A model generated the notes under the pieces. That model ran no database searches. It saw nothing but the letters and a program-made list of their open reading frames with translations, and was not told where the DNA came from. A program made the position numbers and the translations under genes. 64,000 nucleotides of DNA from the NCBI RefSeq assembly GCF_050633425.1, contig NZ_JBOEGM010000020.1:124001-188000 (forward strand), read 5' to 3'. Of this stretch, positions 9,269 through 17,274 are shown piece by piece. Source of the stretch: Pelagimonas sp050633425. GTDB taxonomy: Bacteria; Pseudomonadota; Alphaproteobacteria; Rhodobacterales; Rhodobacteraceae. Numbering within the stretch: the first letter of the stretch is position 1; the number at the start of each line of letters is the position of its first letter.

Positions 9269-9776
9269 GCGGAATTTCCTCTCCGCGCAGACGCAGAATA
9301 TCTTTGGCAAGTTCGGACAGGGCCTGCAAAAGCATCAGAGTAATGCCGGTGCACATGATCACTTTGATCGGCCATAAATAGGGGCGCCACGCGGTTGGGC
9401 TCCGCTCGCCTCCGTATTGGAATGCGTACATGGTACTGTCGATGCCGCCCCAGAGCAGAACGACCAGATAGAAGATCAGGAACATCACTGTAACGATATC
9501 TACAGCGGCCTTGCGGCGGGGTGACCACGCGCCATACAGAAGGTCCATTCGGACGTTTGAGCCCATCTGGATCGAATAGGGCCCGCCCAGAATATAGTAC
9601 GCGACCATGGCAAATTGCGCCATTTCCAGCGTCCAGAGCGAAGGATTAAAGAAAGTTTTTGAGATCGAGGACCACAGCAAAATCGCCATCATCACGAAGA
9701 TCCCATACATCGTGACCCGCCCGATGCGGTAATTGATGGCGTCGACGACGCGGATAAACTTGTGCAGCACGCTCAC
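9258..9776 (-). CDS. dctQ: TRAP transporter small permease (DctQ)
   Basis: Four-helix membrane subunit, 172 aa, that stabilises DctM. Shows the family's WSSISKTFFNPSLWTLEMAQ region and GGPYSIQMGSNVRMDLLY between helices. It overlaps the amidohydrolase gene upstream (ATGA) and dctM downstream, so import and catabolism are translationally coupled. Confidence 0.92.
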   Translation of the reverse strand: MSVLHKFIRVVDAINYRIGRVTMYGIFVMMAILLWSSISKTFFNPSLWTLEMAQFAMVAYYILGGPYSIQMGSNVRMDLLYGAWSPRRKAAVDIVTVMFLIFYLVVLLWGGIDSTMYAFQYGGERSPTAWRPYLWPIKVIMCTGITLMLLQALSELAKDILRLRGEEIPHVI

Positions 9777-10540
9777 TCCAGCACCTCTTTTTTGGCCGCA
9801 ATCAGCGTGGCGGCAAGGTGATCGCCAACAGCCTGAGCCTTGTGGGCGGTGTTGATCAAATCATTGCGCACTTCGATCATCACATTCAAAAGGCCGTGCG
9901 CCTCGCCGTGTTTTTGCAAACTATAGGTCACACCATCTGTCGCAGAATAGGGTTCATCCAAAGCCGCTTTCATACGGCCGCGCTTGTGTTCCTGTGACAA
10001 GCAGGCCTTGGCCATGCGGTCATCCGAATGGCTTAGATACCCGATCTCTGTCACCCGCGGAAACCCGTTGTAAACCGGCGTAAAGCTATGAATTGTCGCC
10101 AAAATCACATTCGGACGCGCCGCTTTTATCACCTGAGAAACGGTCTCGTGAAACGGATTGTGGATTTGCTCAAACCGGTCGCGCCGGCAATCGTCGCTTA
10201 TCTCGGCATTGCCGGGCACGTTATAGATTTCGCTGCGGGTCGGAATACAATCATGGGCCTCAAGCGGGCGATTGCAGTCGTAGACAAGGCGCGAAATCTG
10301 TCCGGCAATCAAAGGCGAATTGAGCCGTGCGCTCAGACGTTTGGCCAAATCAAGCGCGCCGATATCCCAAGCCGCATGCGAACGCTTGGCCTCGGGTGAC
10401 AGGCCAAGCCCATCCGCATAGGGCGGAATAAAATCAGAGGCATGTTCGCAAACCAACACGAAATCACCCTGCCCCGGCGTGCCAAACACGGCAGCAGCGG
10501 GCCAACCCCAAGTATCTATATGTTGTTCAGCGAGCGTCAT
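9773..10540 (-). CDS. N-formylglutamate amidohydrolase family protein
   Basis: Zinc amidohydrolase of the HutG2/N-formylglutamate deformylase family, 255 aa. VLVCEHASDFIPP supplies the usual Glu/His metal site near residue 30, and the central TIHSFTPVYNG and VMIEVRNDLI motifs are present. No histidine-utilisation genes are nearby. First gene of the TRAP/ligase operon; in that setting it could release glutamate from a gamma-glutamyl (rather than N-formyl) conjugate after oxidation of the amine part. That role is inference. A divergent RpiR gene starts 74 bases away. Confidence 0.85.
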   Translation of the reverse strand: MTLAEQHIDTWGWPAAAVFGTPGQGDFVLVCEHASDFIPPYADGLGLSPEAKRSHAAWDIGALDLAKRLSARLNSPLIAGQISRLVYDCNRPLEAHDCIPTRSEIYNVPGNAEISDDCRRDRFEQIHNPFHETVSQVIKAARPNVILATIHSFTPVYNGFPRVTEIGYLSHSDDRMAKACLSQEHKRGRMKAALDEPYSATDGVTYSLQKHGEAHGLLNVMIEVRNDLINTAHKAQAVGDHLAATLIAAKKEVLE

Positions 10541-10614
10541 CGTGTAATGATCACTACAGCACCCCCCTCTGTGTCAAGGGCATTTCTGTAACATTCTCTA
10601 CAAACAGAGAGACA

Positions 10615-11496
10615 ATGAATAAGAAACCATCAAATCCAGCGCCGCAACGCCTCGTGCTTGACCGAATTCGCGACAAACAATCGGAGCTGACCGCCGCCGA
10701 ACGCCGGCTGACCGCTGTGCTGATGGACGATTCTTTGGTCGCCGGATTGCAATCCATCACCAAACTGGCCGAAAGCGCCGATGTATCGACGCCGACCGTG
10801 ATCCGATTGGCGCGCAAACTGGGCTATGACGGGTTTCCGGTGTTTCAAGCCGCGATCCGCGAAGAAATCGCCGCCCGGATGAAAGAGCCATTGGCCAAGC
10901 TTGATGAACCTTCGACCACCGACAACAAGGATCACATCGTCAGCCGGTTTGCCATGGCGGTGTCGCAAAATATCAATGCCACGATTGACCGGCTGGATCC
11001 GGCCGAGTTTGACACAGTGGCCCGGCTAATGGCCGATCCGGCCCGTGCGCTTTATGTGTTGGGCGGGCGGATCACCCGATCAAATGCGCACTATTTTTTC
11101 AACCATCTGCAAATTATTCGACCGGCTGTGCAATTGCTCGACAGCTCTCCCTCGGTCTGGCCGCAATCGCTTTTGGATATGAATGAAAACGCGACGCTGA
11201 TCGTGTTCGACATCCGGCGCTATGAAAAAGAGCTGCTGAGATTGGCGAGTTTAGTGGTGGGGCAAGGCGCGAATATTGTGCTGTTCACCGATCAATGGGG
11301 ATCGCCGATTGAGAAATACGCGGCCCACACATTCCGCACGTTGGTTGAAGTGCCCTCAAGCTGGGACAGCACGCTGGCGATCAACTTTTTGATCGAAGCG
11401 CTGGTGGCGGAAATCCAATCACTACATTCGAGTTCTGATCGGATTGCAGCGCTGGAAGAGATGATCGGCGAGAGCCGGATTTTCCGCAGCAATTGA
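10615..11496 (+). CDS. MurR/RpiR family transcriptional regulator
   Basis: 293 aa: N-terminal RpiR-type helix-turn-helix (about residues 15-85; ITKLAESADVSTPTVIRLARKLGYDGF) and C-terminal SIS sugar-isomerase-like sensor domain (about 125-285). It is divergent from the TRAP/amine operon, and the 74-base spacer probably contains both promoters, so it likely controls that operon. The ligand is unknown. Confidence 0.9.
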   Translation: MNKKPSNPAPQRLVLDRIRDKQSELTAAERRLTAVLMDDSLVAGLQSITKLAESADVSTPTVIRLARKLGYDGFPVFQAAIREEIAARMKEPLAKLDEPSTTDNKDHIVSRFAMAVSQNINATIDRLDPAEFDTVARLMADPARALYVLGGRITRSNAHYFFNHLQIIRPAVQLLDSSPSVWPQSLLDMNENATLIVFDIRRYEKELLRLASLVVGQGANIVLFTDQWGSPIEKYAAHTFRTLVEVPSSWDSTLAINFLIEALVAEIQSLHSSSDRIAALEEMIGESRIFRSN

Positions 11497-11595
11497 CGCC
11501 GATTTAGGCGAGATGGTGGCCGGGTGCCCCCCCGCCCGCTCGGATCGAGAGGTTAAGGGGGGCGACCAATGGTTTAGGCCGGGGTTTGGGCCGGA

Positions 11596-11832
11596 TTAAA
11601 AGGCCTTGAAGGTCAGCGTGGTGAAGGTGCGCTCAATGCCGTCAATATCCATCAATTTGGCGTTGATGTATTTGCCAACATCCTCATCTTCGGGAACATA
11701 AAGCTTCATCAAAAGCTCATATTGGCCGCTGGTGGAATAGAGTTCGGAGTGAAATTCACGCAGGGCGATTTCATCGGCGACCTTGTAAGTGGTGCCCGGG
11801 CGGCATTGGATTTGAACAAAGAGGCAGGTCAT
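11596..11832 (-). CDS. Stand-alone RAM (Lrp/AsnC ligand-binding) domain protein
   Basis: 78 aa corresponding to only the C-terminal regulation-of-amino-acid-metabolism (RAM, AsnC_trans_reg) domain; there is no DNA-binding part. GQYELLMKLY and GIERTFTTLTFK match the family strands. It begins 9 bases after kynU and is the last gene of the tryptophan/anthranilate operon. Such proteins can bind amino acids and associate with full-length Lrp proteins; a sensor for tryptophan or a pathway intermediate is plausible but inferred. Confidence 0.82.
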   Translation of the reverse strand: MTCLFVQIQCRPGTTYKVADEIALREFHSELYSTSGQYELLMKLYVPEDEDVGKYINAKLMDIDGIERTFTTLTFKAF

Positions 11833-11841
11833 CGGCTGTCC

Positions 11842-13038
11842 TTAGGTTACGCGCGAAACGGTCTGATATTTGGCGTCGCGCCAGAGTTCGTTGTTGATCA
11901 CATCTTCGATGATTTCGGCGGCGGCGACCACGTCTTTTTCATCCAAGTAAAGCGGGGTAAAGCCAAAACGCATGATATTTGGCGCGCGAAAATCGCCGAT
12001 GACACCGCGATCGATCAAGGCTTGCATGGCCGCGTAGCCGTGCTCAAAGCCGAACGACACCTGAGAGCCACGGCTTTGCGGATCCCGTGGGCTGGCAAGG
12101 GAAAGCTGCGGACAGCGTCTCTCGACCTCGGCGATGAAGGTTTCAGAGAGGGTGATAGAGGCGGCGCGCAGATCGGCCATCTGGACACCGTCCCAAGCCT
12201 TAAGCGCTTGTTCTAAAACAGCCAATTGCAAGATTGGCGGGGTGCCAACACGCATGCGTTCGGTGGACATGGCCGGGCGATAGGCGAGTTCCATGGCGAA
12301 TGGTGCGTCATGTCCGAGCCAACCAGAGAGCGCCGGTTTGATGGAGTCAACGATGTCGGGCCGCACATAGATAAAGGCCGGGGCACCGGGGCCTCCATTG
12401 AGGTATTTGTAGCTGCAACCGACGGCAAACTCGGCGTTGGACGCGGTGAGATCAACCGGAACCGCCCCTGCAGAATGGGCCAAATCCCAGATCATCACAG
12501 CGCCCATCGCGTGGGCCTTTTCGGTGATGGCTTTTATGTCATGCATGCGGCCAGAGCGATAATCGACCTGGGTGATCATCACCACTGCGACCTCTTCGGT
12601 GATGGCACCGGCGACGTCTTCGGGGGCCGGGGTGCGCAGCTCGTACCCTTTGTCGATGGTATCAATCAGCCCCTGCGCCATATACAGATCGCTGGGAAAG
12701 TTGCCGTTGTCCGACAGGATAACCCGGCGATCAGGACGCATTTTCAACGCCGCCGCAAGGGCTTGGTAGACTTTGATCGACAAGGTGTCGCCGGTCGCAA
12801 CGGAACCGGCGGGCGCGCCAAGCAAGCCCGCAATCGTATCACCAACCACCTGCGGCAGCGCCATCCAACCGGCGGTGTTCCACGCCTTGATCAACTGGCC
12901 GCCCCATTCGTTTTCGATCACCTGCGTGGCACGGGCGGCGGCCCCTTTGGGCAAAACTCCGAGCGAATTCCCATCAAGGTAAATCACCCCCTCGGGGATA
13001 TCGAAAAGCTCTTTGCGGGGCAGTGTCACACCGGTCAT
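11842..13038 (-). CDS. kynU: Kynureninase
   Basis: PLP enzyme of 398 aa that splits L-kynurenine into anthranilate and L-alanine. Visible: NFPSDLY (around 113-119), WDLAHSAGA with the PLP-N1 aspartate (D185), and VGCSYKYLNGGPGAPAF with the Schiff-base lysine K211. Length is normal for bacterial KynU. It overlaps the RidA gene by 4 bases and sits in one operon with tryptophan dioxygenase and the 2-aminobenzoyl-CoA pathway, providing their anthranilate. Confidence 0.95.
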   Translation of the reverse strand: MTGVTLPRKELFDIPEGVIYLDGNSLGVLPKGAAARATQVIENEWGGQLIKAWNTAGWMALPQVVGDTIAGLLGAPAGSVATGDTLSIKVYQALAAALKMRPDRRVILSDNGNFPSDLYMAQGLIDTIDKGYELRTPAPEDVAGAITEEVAVVMITQVDYRSGRMHDIKAITEKAHAMGAVMIWDLAHSAGAVPVDLTASNAEFAVGCSYKYLNGGPGAPAFIYVRPDIVDSIKPALSGWLGHDAPFAMELAYRPAMSTERMRVGTPPILQLAVLEQALKAWDGVQMADLRAASITLSETFIAEVERRCPQLSLASPRDPQSRGSQVSFGFEHGYAAMQALIDRGVIGDFRAPNIMRFGFTPLYLDEKDVVAAAEIIEDVINNELWRDAKYQTVSRVT

Positions 13039-13457
13039 TGTTGCGCTCCAGTTGTGGTCGGGGGCGTGATATGGGCTGTGGCTTCGATCTCAAGCAGGGC
13101 CTCGTCTTCGATGAGATCCGCGACCACCAACATCGACATGGCCGGAAAATTGCGGCCCAGAACTTTGCGGTAGGTCTGACCGACTTCGGCCTGATGGGCG
13201 AGATAGGTTTTCTTGGATTTGACGAACCACGTCAGGCGGGTGATGTCGGCTGCGGTGCCGCCTGCGGTCTCAACCACCGCCAGAATATTACGAAGGGTTT
13301 GTTCCATTTGCCCAATGAAATCATGTGCTTCGAACTTTTGCTCTGCGGTCCAACCGATCTGGCCGCCGACATATAAGACCCCATCAGATGAGAGCACGCC
13401 ATTGGCATACCCCTTGGCCGGGGCCCATCCTGCAGGGTGAATGATCTGATTGCTCAT
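13035..13457 (-). CDS. RidA family enamine/imine deaminase
   Basis: 140-aa RidA/YjgF-like protein. Start at 13457 (MSNQIIHPAGW) is set by the ATGA overlap with the thioesterase gene. Family elements: VLYVGGQIGW, FEAHDFIGQMEQTLRNI and PAMSMLVVADL; the usual substrate-binding arginine region near residue 100 is replaced by KVLGRNFPAM, which keeps one Arg. RidA proteins hydrolyse reactive enamines/imines. Its place between kynU and the anthranilyl-CoA genes suggests it deaminates the enamine ring product of the 2-aminobenzoyl-CoA monooxygenase/reductase (inference). Confidence 0.85.
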   Translation of the reverse strand: MSNQIIHPAGWAPAKGYANGVLSSDGVLYVGGQIGWTAEQKFEAHDFIGQMEQTLRNILAVVETAGGTAADITRLTWFVKSKKTYLAHQAEVGQTYRKVLGRNFPAMSMLVVADLIEDEALLEIEATAHITPPTTTGAQQ

Positions 13458-13861
13458 GTGCTCTCTCCGGTGAAGGCGTCGAGTTTGGATTTCAGCGCTG
13501 CGGTCCATGGCTGTGACCGGCCCTGCGCATCGGTGTAAACAAGGGTCGATTGTGCGGTGAAGCGCGGTGAGCCCGCGCAAGTTGCTTCGATCGACAAGGT
13601 GAAACTTTTGGTGCCAGAGCGCTGCCCCTTTAGGGTCAAGACAAGAGCGTCGCCGTGGCGGCTTGGGGCGTGAAACCGGGTCTGGATTTCCGCGGTCGGA
13701 ACGCCTGCTGTCTGCAAAAGCACTTCAAACGGGCAGTCCAGAACTTGGTCGAAAAACGCCTCAACACAATCGTTGATCATCTCAAAATAACGCGGGTAAA
13801 AAACGATCCCGGCCGGGTCGCAATGTTTGAACAGCACTTTTTGAGGATAGTTGAACGCCAT
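13454..13861 (-). CDS. Acyl-CoA thioesterase (4-hydroxybenzoyl-CoA thioesterase family)
   Basis: Hotdog-fold thioesterase, 135 aa. The KHCDPAGIVFYPRYFEMINDC segment near residues 12-32 is the classic 4HBT active-site motif with its catalytic Asp. It lies in the anthranilyl-CoA operon, 3 bases after livF, and may recycle CoA from dead-end aromatic or alicyclic CoA esters. Confidence 0.9.
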   Translation of the reverse strand: MAFNYPQKVLFKHCDPAGIVFYPRYFEMINDCVEAFFDQVLDCPFEVLLQTAGVPTAEIQTRFHAPSRHGDALVLTLKGQRSGTKSFTLSIEATCAGSPRFTAQSTLVYTDAQGRSQPWTAALKSKLDAFTGEST

Positions 13862-13864
13862 AAC

Positions 13865-14554
13865 CTAAACCCCCAAAAACCGGTTGGTAACATCGTCATT
13901 GAGATCGGTCATAGCACCGGTCCAGACATCTTCTCCGCGTTGCAAAATCGTAGCGCGATCAGCAACTTGACCGAGTTCGCGCAGGGATTTATCGACCACC
14001 AGAATTGACATACCCGTGTCGCGTTTCAACTTGGCAATGGCCGTCCAGATTTCCTGTCTGACAAGCGGGGCGAGGCCTTCGGTGGCTTCATCCAATATCA
14101 GCAGGCGCGGGTTTGTCATCAGCGCGCGGCCAATCGCCAGCATTTGTTGTTCCCCCCCGGACAGCGACACGGCTGCCTGATCCCGGCGCTCGCGCAGTCG
14201 TGGAAAGAGTTCGGCCACGCGGGCTTCATCCCAATGGCCTGCACGCGCGGCGGCCAAGAGGTTTTCGGCCACGGTTAAGCTGGCAAAACAACGCCGCCCT
14301 TCTGGCACCAGACCAACCCCCAGCCGCGCCACTTTGTGGGCGGCAAGCCCCGCCAGGTTTTGCCCCGACAACGTGACCTTGCCAGACGACACCGGAAGCA
14401 GTTTGCAGATCGTTTTGACGGTGGTGGATTTGCCCATGCCATTGCGGCCCATCAGGGCCAGGACTTCGCCCTCTTGCAAGGTGAGCGAGACACCAAAAAG
14501 GGCCTGCGTTGCGCCATAGGACGCGGTGATATTATCGACCGTGAGAAGGCTCAT
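13865..14554 (-). CDS. livF: Branched-chain/aromatic amino acid ABC transporter ATPase LivF
   Basis: 229-aa ABC ATPase of the HAAT family: Walker A GRNGMGKST, signature LSGGEQQML, Walker B LLILDEATEGL. It overlaps livG (ATGA). Part of a five-gene importer inside the tryptophan/anthranilate cluster, so an aromatic amino acid or aromatic acid is a more likely cargo than leucine. Confidence 0.93.
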   Translation of the reverse strand: MSLLTVDNITASYGATQALFGVSLTLQEGEVLALMGRNGMGKSTTVKTICKLLPVSSGKVTLSGQNLAGLAAHKVARLGVGLVPEGRRCFASLTVAENLLAAARAGHWDEARVAELFPRLRERRDQAAVSLSGGEQQMLAIGRALMTNPRLLILDEATEGLAPLVRQEIWTAIAKLKRDTGMSILVVDKSLRELGQVADRATILQRGEDVWTGAMTDLNDDVTNRFLGV

Positions 14555-15312
14555 TCTTCGTCCCCCAAATAGGCGGCGCGGACATCGCTGTTGCGGCGAA
14601 TTTCCTCGACTGTGCCAGTGGCGATCACCGCGCCATAGACCAAAACCGAAATACGATCGGCCAAGGCAAAAACCGCGTCCATGTCATGTTCCACAAGCAA
14701 AATCGGGGCTTGGGCCCGCAAACCATCAAGGAAACCGGTTAGGCGTTTTGAGCCTTCCGTCCCGAGGCCAGCCATTGGCTCATCCATGACAAAAGCCTTT
14801 GGTTTCAGTGTCAAAGCAACGGCGACTTCGAGTTGTCGGCGTTGACCATGCGACAGTTCTGCGGTGCGTTTGTTGGCATAATCTTGCAGCCCAACTCGGG
14901 CAATTGCCTCTTGTGCTGTGGCGCGCAACCCTGCGTCTTTTAACGCGGATCGCCAAAACCGGAACGGCGAGCCCCCTGCCCCAAGCGCCCCCAACACGGC
15001 GTTTTGCAGGACGGTGTCTTCCATCGCCAAAGCAGAAATCTGGAAGGTTCGGCCAAGGCCGAGACGCGCCCGCGCGGCGGTGTTGAGATCAGTGACATTT
15101 TTCCCTTCAAGCAAGACCTGCCCTGCATCGGGGCGTAGCCCGCCGGCGATCTGTTTGATCAGGGTCGATTTTCCGGCTCCATTGGGGCCAATCAACGCGT
15201 GGATTTCACCGGGGCGGAGGTCAAGCGAGACATCCTTGCTGGCCTGCAACGCACCAAAGGATTTGGAGATATTGCGGACCTCAAGAACGGGGGTGGGTGT
15301 GGCATTAGTCAT
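14551..15312 (-). CDS. livG: ABC transporter ATPase LivG
   Basis: 253-aa HAAT ATPase: Walker A GPNGAGKST, signature LSHGQRRQL, Walker B AFVMDEPMAGL, H-switch EHDMDAVF. The ATG at 15312 overlaps livM by 8 bases and is preferred to an upstream frame extension within livM. Pairs with LivF on the cytoplasmic face. Confidence 0.93.
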   Translation of the reverse strand: MTNATPTPVLEVRNISKSFGALQASKDVSLDLRPGEIHALIGPNGAGKSTLIKQIAGGLRPDAGQVLLEGKNVTDLNTAARARLGLGRTFQISALAMEDTVLQNAVLGALGAGGSPFRFWRSALKDAGLRATAQEAIARVGLQDYANKRTAELSHGQRRQLEVAVALTLKPKAFVMDEPMAGLGTEGSKRLTGFLDGLRAQAPILLVEHDMDAVFALADRISVLVYGAVIATGTVEEIRRNSDVRAAYLGDEE

Positions 15313-16300
15313 GGCCTGCCTCCTTGCCGACCAACGTGCCGATGACACCACCGCGCGCGAACAGCACAATCAGAAGCAGTAACACGCCGAGATAGATGTG
15401 CCAGTACTCCGACAGCCCGCCAAGAACATGTTCGAGCACGATAAAAAGCACCGCGCCAACGACCGGCCCAAAGAGCCGCGCCACACCGCCCAGAATGATA
15501 AACACCATGATCTCTCCGCTGGTTTGCCAGCTGAACATGGTCGGGCTGACAAATCGGTTGAGATCAGCAAAAAGCGCCCCGGCCAACCCAGTGATCATGC
15601 CGGAAATGGTGAAGGCAACGAGGCGGAGTTTGTAGGGCGAAATACCAACGGTTTCAACGCGCTCAGCGGTTTGGCGTGCCGCATTGAGCGCAAGCCCAAA
15701 GGGAGATTTGGCAAGGCGAGCGCTAAAGATCAAAACCAGCGTCAGGATTGCGAAACACAGTCCGTAGAACTGGATCGGATCTAGTGTGTTGAGGCCCGGA
15801 AAACTGTTGCGCACATAGATCGACAGCCCGTCTTCGCCGCCATAGGCAGGCCAGCTTATCGAGAAAAAGAACAGCATTTGCCCAAAGGCCAGCGTGATCA
15901 TGATGAAATACACCCCGGTTGTGCGCAGGCTCAGCGCGCCGATGGCCAGCGCCGCGAGGCCCGAGCTGAGGATCGACAGCAGCCAGATAACCGGCATGGA
16001 TTTGGTGCCTTCGATCAGAAACGGGGCTTCGAAGATCGGGCTATAACTTTGGGCGTGGCTGGCGAGAATGCCCATGGCATAGCCGCCGATGCCAAAAAAC
16101 GCGGCATGTCCAAGGCTCACCAAGCCGCCGAGACCCAGCGCAATGTTCAGACCGACACCGGCCAATGCCAGGATAACCGCTTTGGTTGCAAGGGTGATCA
16201 TAAACGGCTCATCCGAGAGCCAAGCCCAAAGGGGAAAGAGAAGAAGCGCCGCCATCATGGCAAAGTTGAACAACGTTTCACGAGACATGTGGCGGGTCAT
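15305..16300 (-). CDS. livM: ABC transporter permease LivM
   Basis: 331-aa inner-membrane permease with about ten hydrophobic helices and the family segment GLGGLVSLGHAAFFGIGGYA; the EAA-like loop lies around NAARQTAERVETVGI, which contacts the ATPases. It overlaps livH by 4 bases. Confidence 0.93.
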   Translation of the reverse strand: MTRHMSRETLFNFAMMAALLLFPLWAWLSDEPFMITLATKAVILALAGVGLNIALGLGGLVSLGHAAFFGIGGYAMGILASHAQSYSPIFEAPFLIEGTKSMPVIWLLSILSSGLAALAIGALSLRTTGVYFIMITLAFGQMLFFFSISWPAYGGEDGLSIYVRNSFPGLNTLDPIQFYGLCFAILTLVLIFSARLAKSPFGLALNAARQTAERVETVGISPYKLRLVAFTISGMITGLAGALFADLNRFVSPTMFSWQTSGEIMVFIILGGVARLFGPVVGAVLFIVLEHVLGGLSEYWHIYLGVLLLLIVLFARGGVIGTLVGKEAGHD

Positions 16301-17217
16301 GAGCGTGCTCCGAACAGGCCGGTCGGGCGCACGATCAAAACGCAGGCCATCAGGATGTAGATCAGCATGGACGAGAGGGAGGAGCCGACGGATGTCGCGG
16401 CTGACGCCTCCATGATGTGTTTGAACAATGCAGGCAGCAAAACGCCCCCCAGCGTGTCGGTCAGCCCTACCAGAATGGCCGCGACCAGCGCACCCTTGAT
16501 TGAGCCGATACCCCCGATCACGATCACCACAAAGGCAAGGATCAAGACGGGTTCGCCCATGCCAACCTGAACAGATTGGATCGCCCCAACAAGCGCGCCT
16601 GCAAGGCCGGCCAGACCTGCGCCAATGGCAAACACAATTGTATAGAGTTTGGAAATATCGACGCCCAGAGCCGCGATCATTTCACGGTCGTTTTCACCGG
16701 CGCGGATTTGGATACCAAGGCGGGTTCGGTTGATCAGCACATACAACCCAAGCGCAATGAACAAGCCAACGGCGATTAACATCAGCCGATAGAGCGGATA
16801 TTCAATGCCGCCTGGCAAAGAAACCGGCCCTGCAAGATAGGGCGGGATGTTGAGAAAGAGAGGGAAGGACCCAAAGAGCCAACGGGTGCCTTCGGAAAAG
16901 ATCAGGATCAGGGCAAAGGTCGCCAAGACCTGATCCAGGTGGTCGCGGTTATAAAGCCGTCGAATGACGATGACTTCAACCAAGGCCCCCACCGCCGCCG
17001 CCGCACTGAGCGCGGCGATCAAGGCAAGCAGGAAAGACCCAGTCGCGCCCGCCACCGCGGCGGCCGCAAACGCCCCGATCATAAACAGCGATCCATGGGC
17101 GAGATTGATCAGGCCCATGACGCCGAAAACCAGCGTCAGGCCAGCAGCCATGACAAAAAGCATGACCCCAAGTTGCAGGCCATTCAGGACCTGTTCCGCA
17201 AGTAAGATCAAAGACAT
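16297..17217 (-). CDS. livH: ABC transporter permease LivH
   Basis: 306-aa permease, typical GVMGLINLAHGSLFMIGAFA near residues 33-52 and RAGENDREMIAALGVDI for ATPase contact. The ATG at 17217 begins at MSLILLAEQ; a GTG 33 bases upstream is possible but lies in the flank of a hairpin that separates it from the binding-protein gene. Confidence 0.92.
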   Translation of the reverse strand: MSLILLAEQVLNGLQLGVMLFVMAAGLTLVFGVMGLINLAHGSLFMIGAFAAAAVAGATGSFLLALIAALSAAAAVGALVEVIVIRRLYNRDHLDQVLATFALILIFSEGTRWLFGSFPLFLNIPPYLAGPVSLPGGIEYPLYRLMLIAVGLFIALGLYVLINRTRLGIQIRAGENDREMIAALGVDISKLYTIVFAIGAGLAGLAGALVGAIQSVQVGMGEPVLILAFVVIVIGGIGSIKGALVAAILVGLTDTLGGVLLPALFKHIMEASAATSVGSSLSSMLIYILMACVLIVRPTGLFGARS

Positions 17218-17239
17218 GAGGGGATTTTCCGTGAATGGT

Positions 17240-17265
17240 GATCCGGGCACCCATGCGCCCGGATC
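17240..17265 (-). terminator. Hairpin between livK and livH
   Basis: Perfect 9-bp inverted repeat GATCCGGGC / GCCCGGATC with an 8-base loop, 9 bases after the livK stop. There is no T-run. It probably protects the upstream livK mRNA or terminates partially, giving more binding protein than permease. Confidence 0.6.
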
Positions 17266-17274
17266 AATGTCAGT

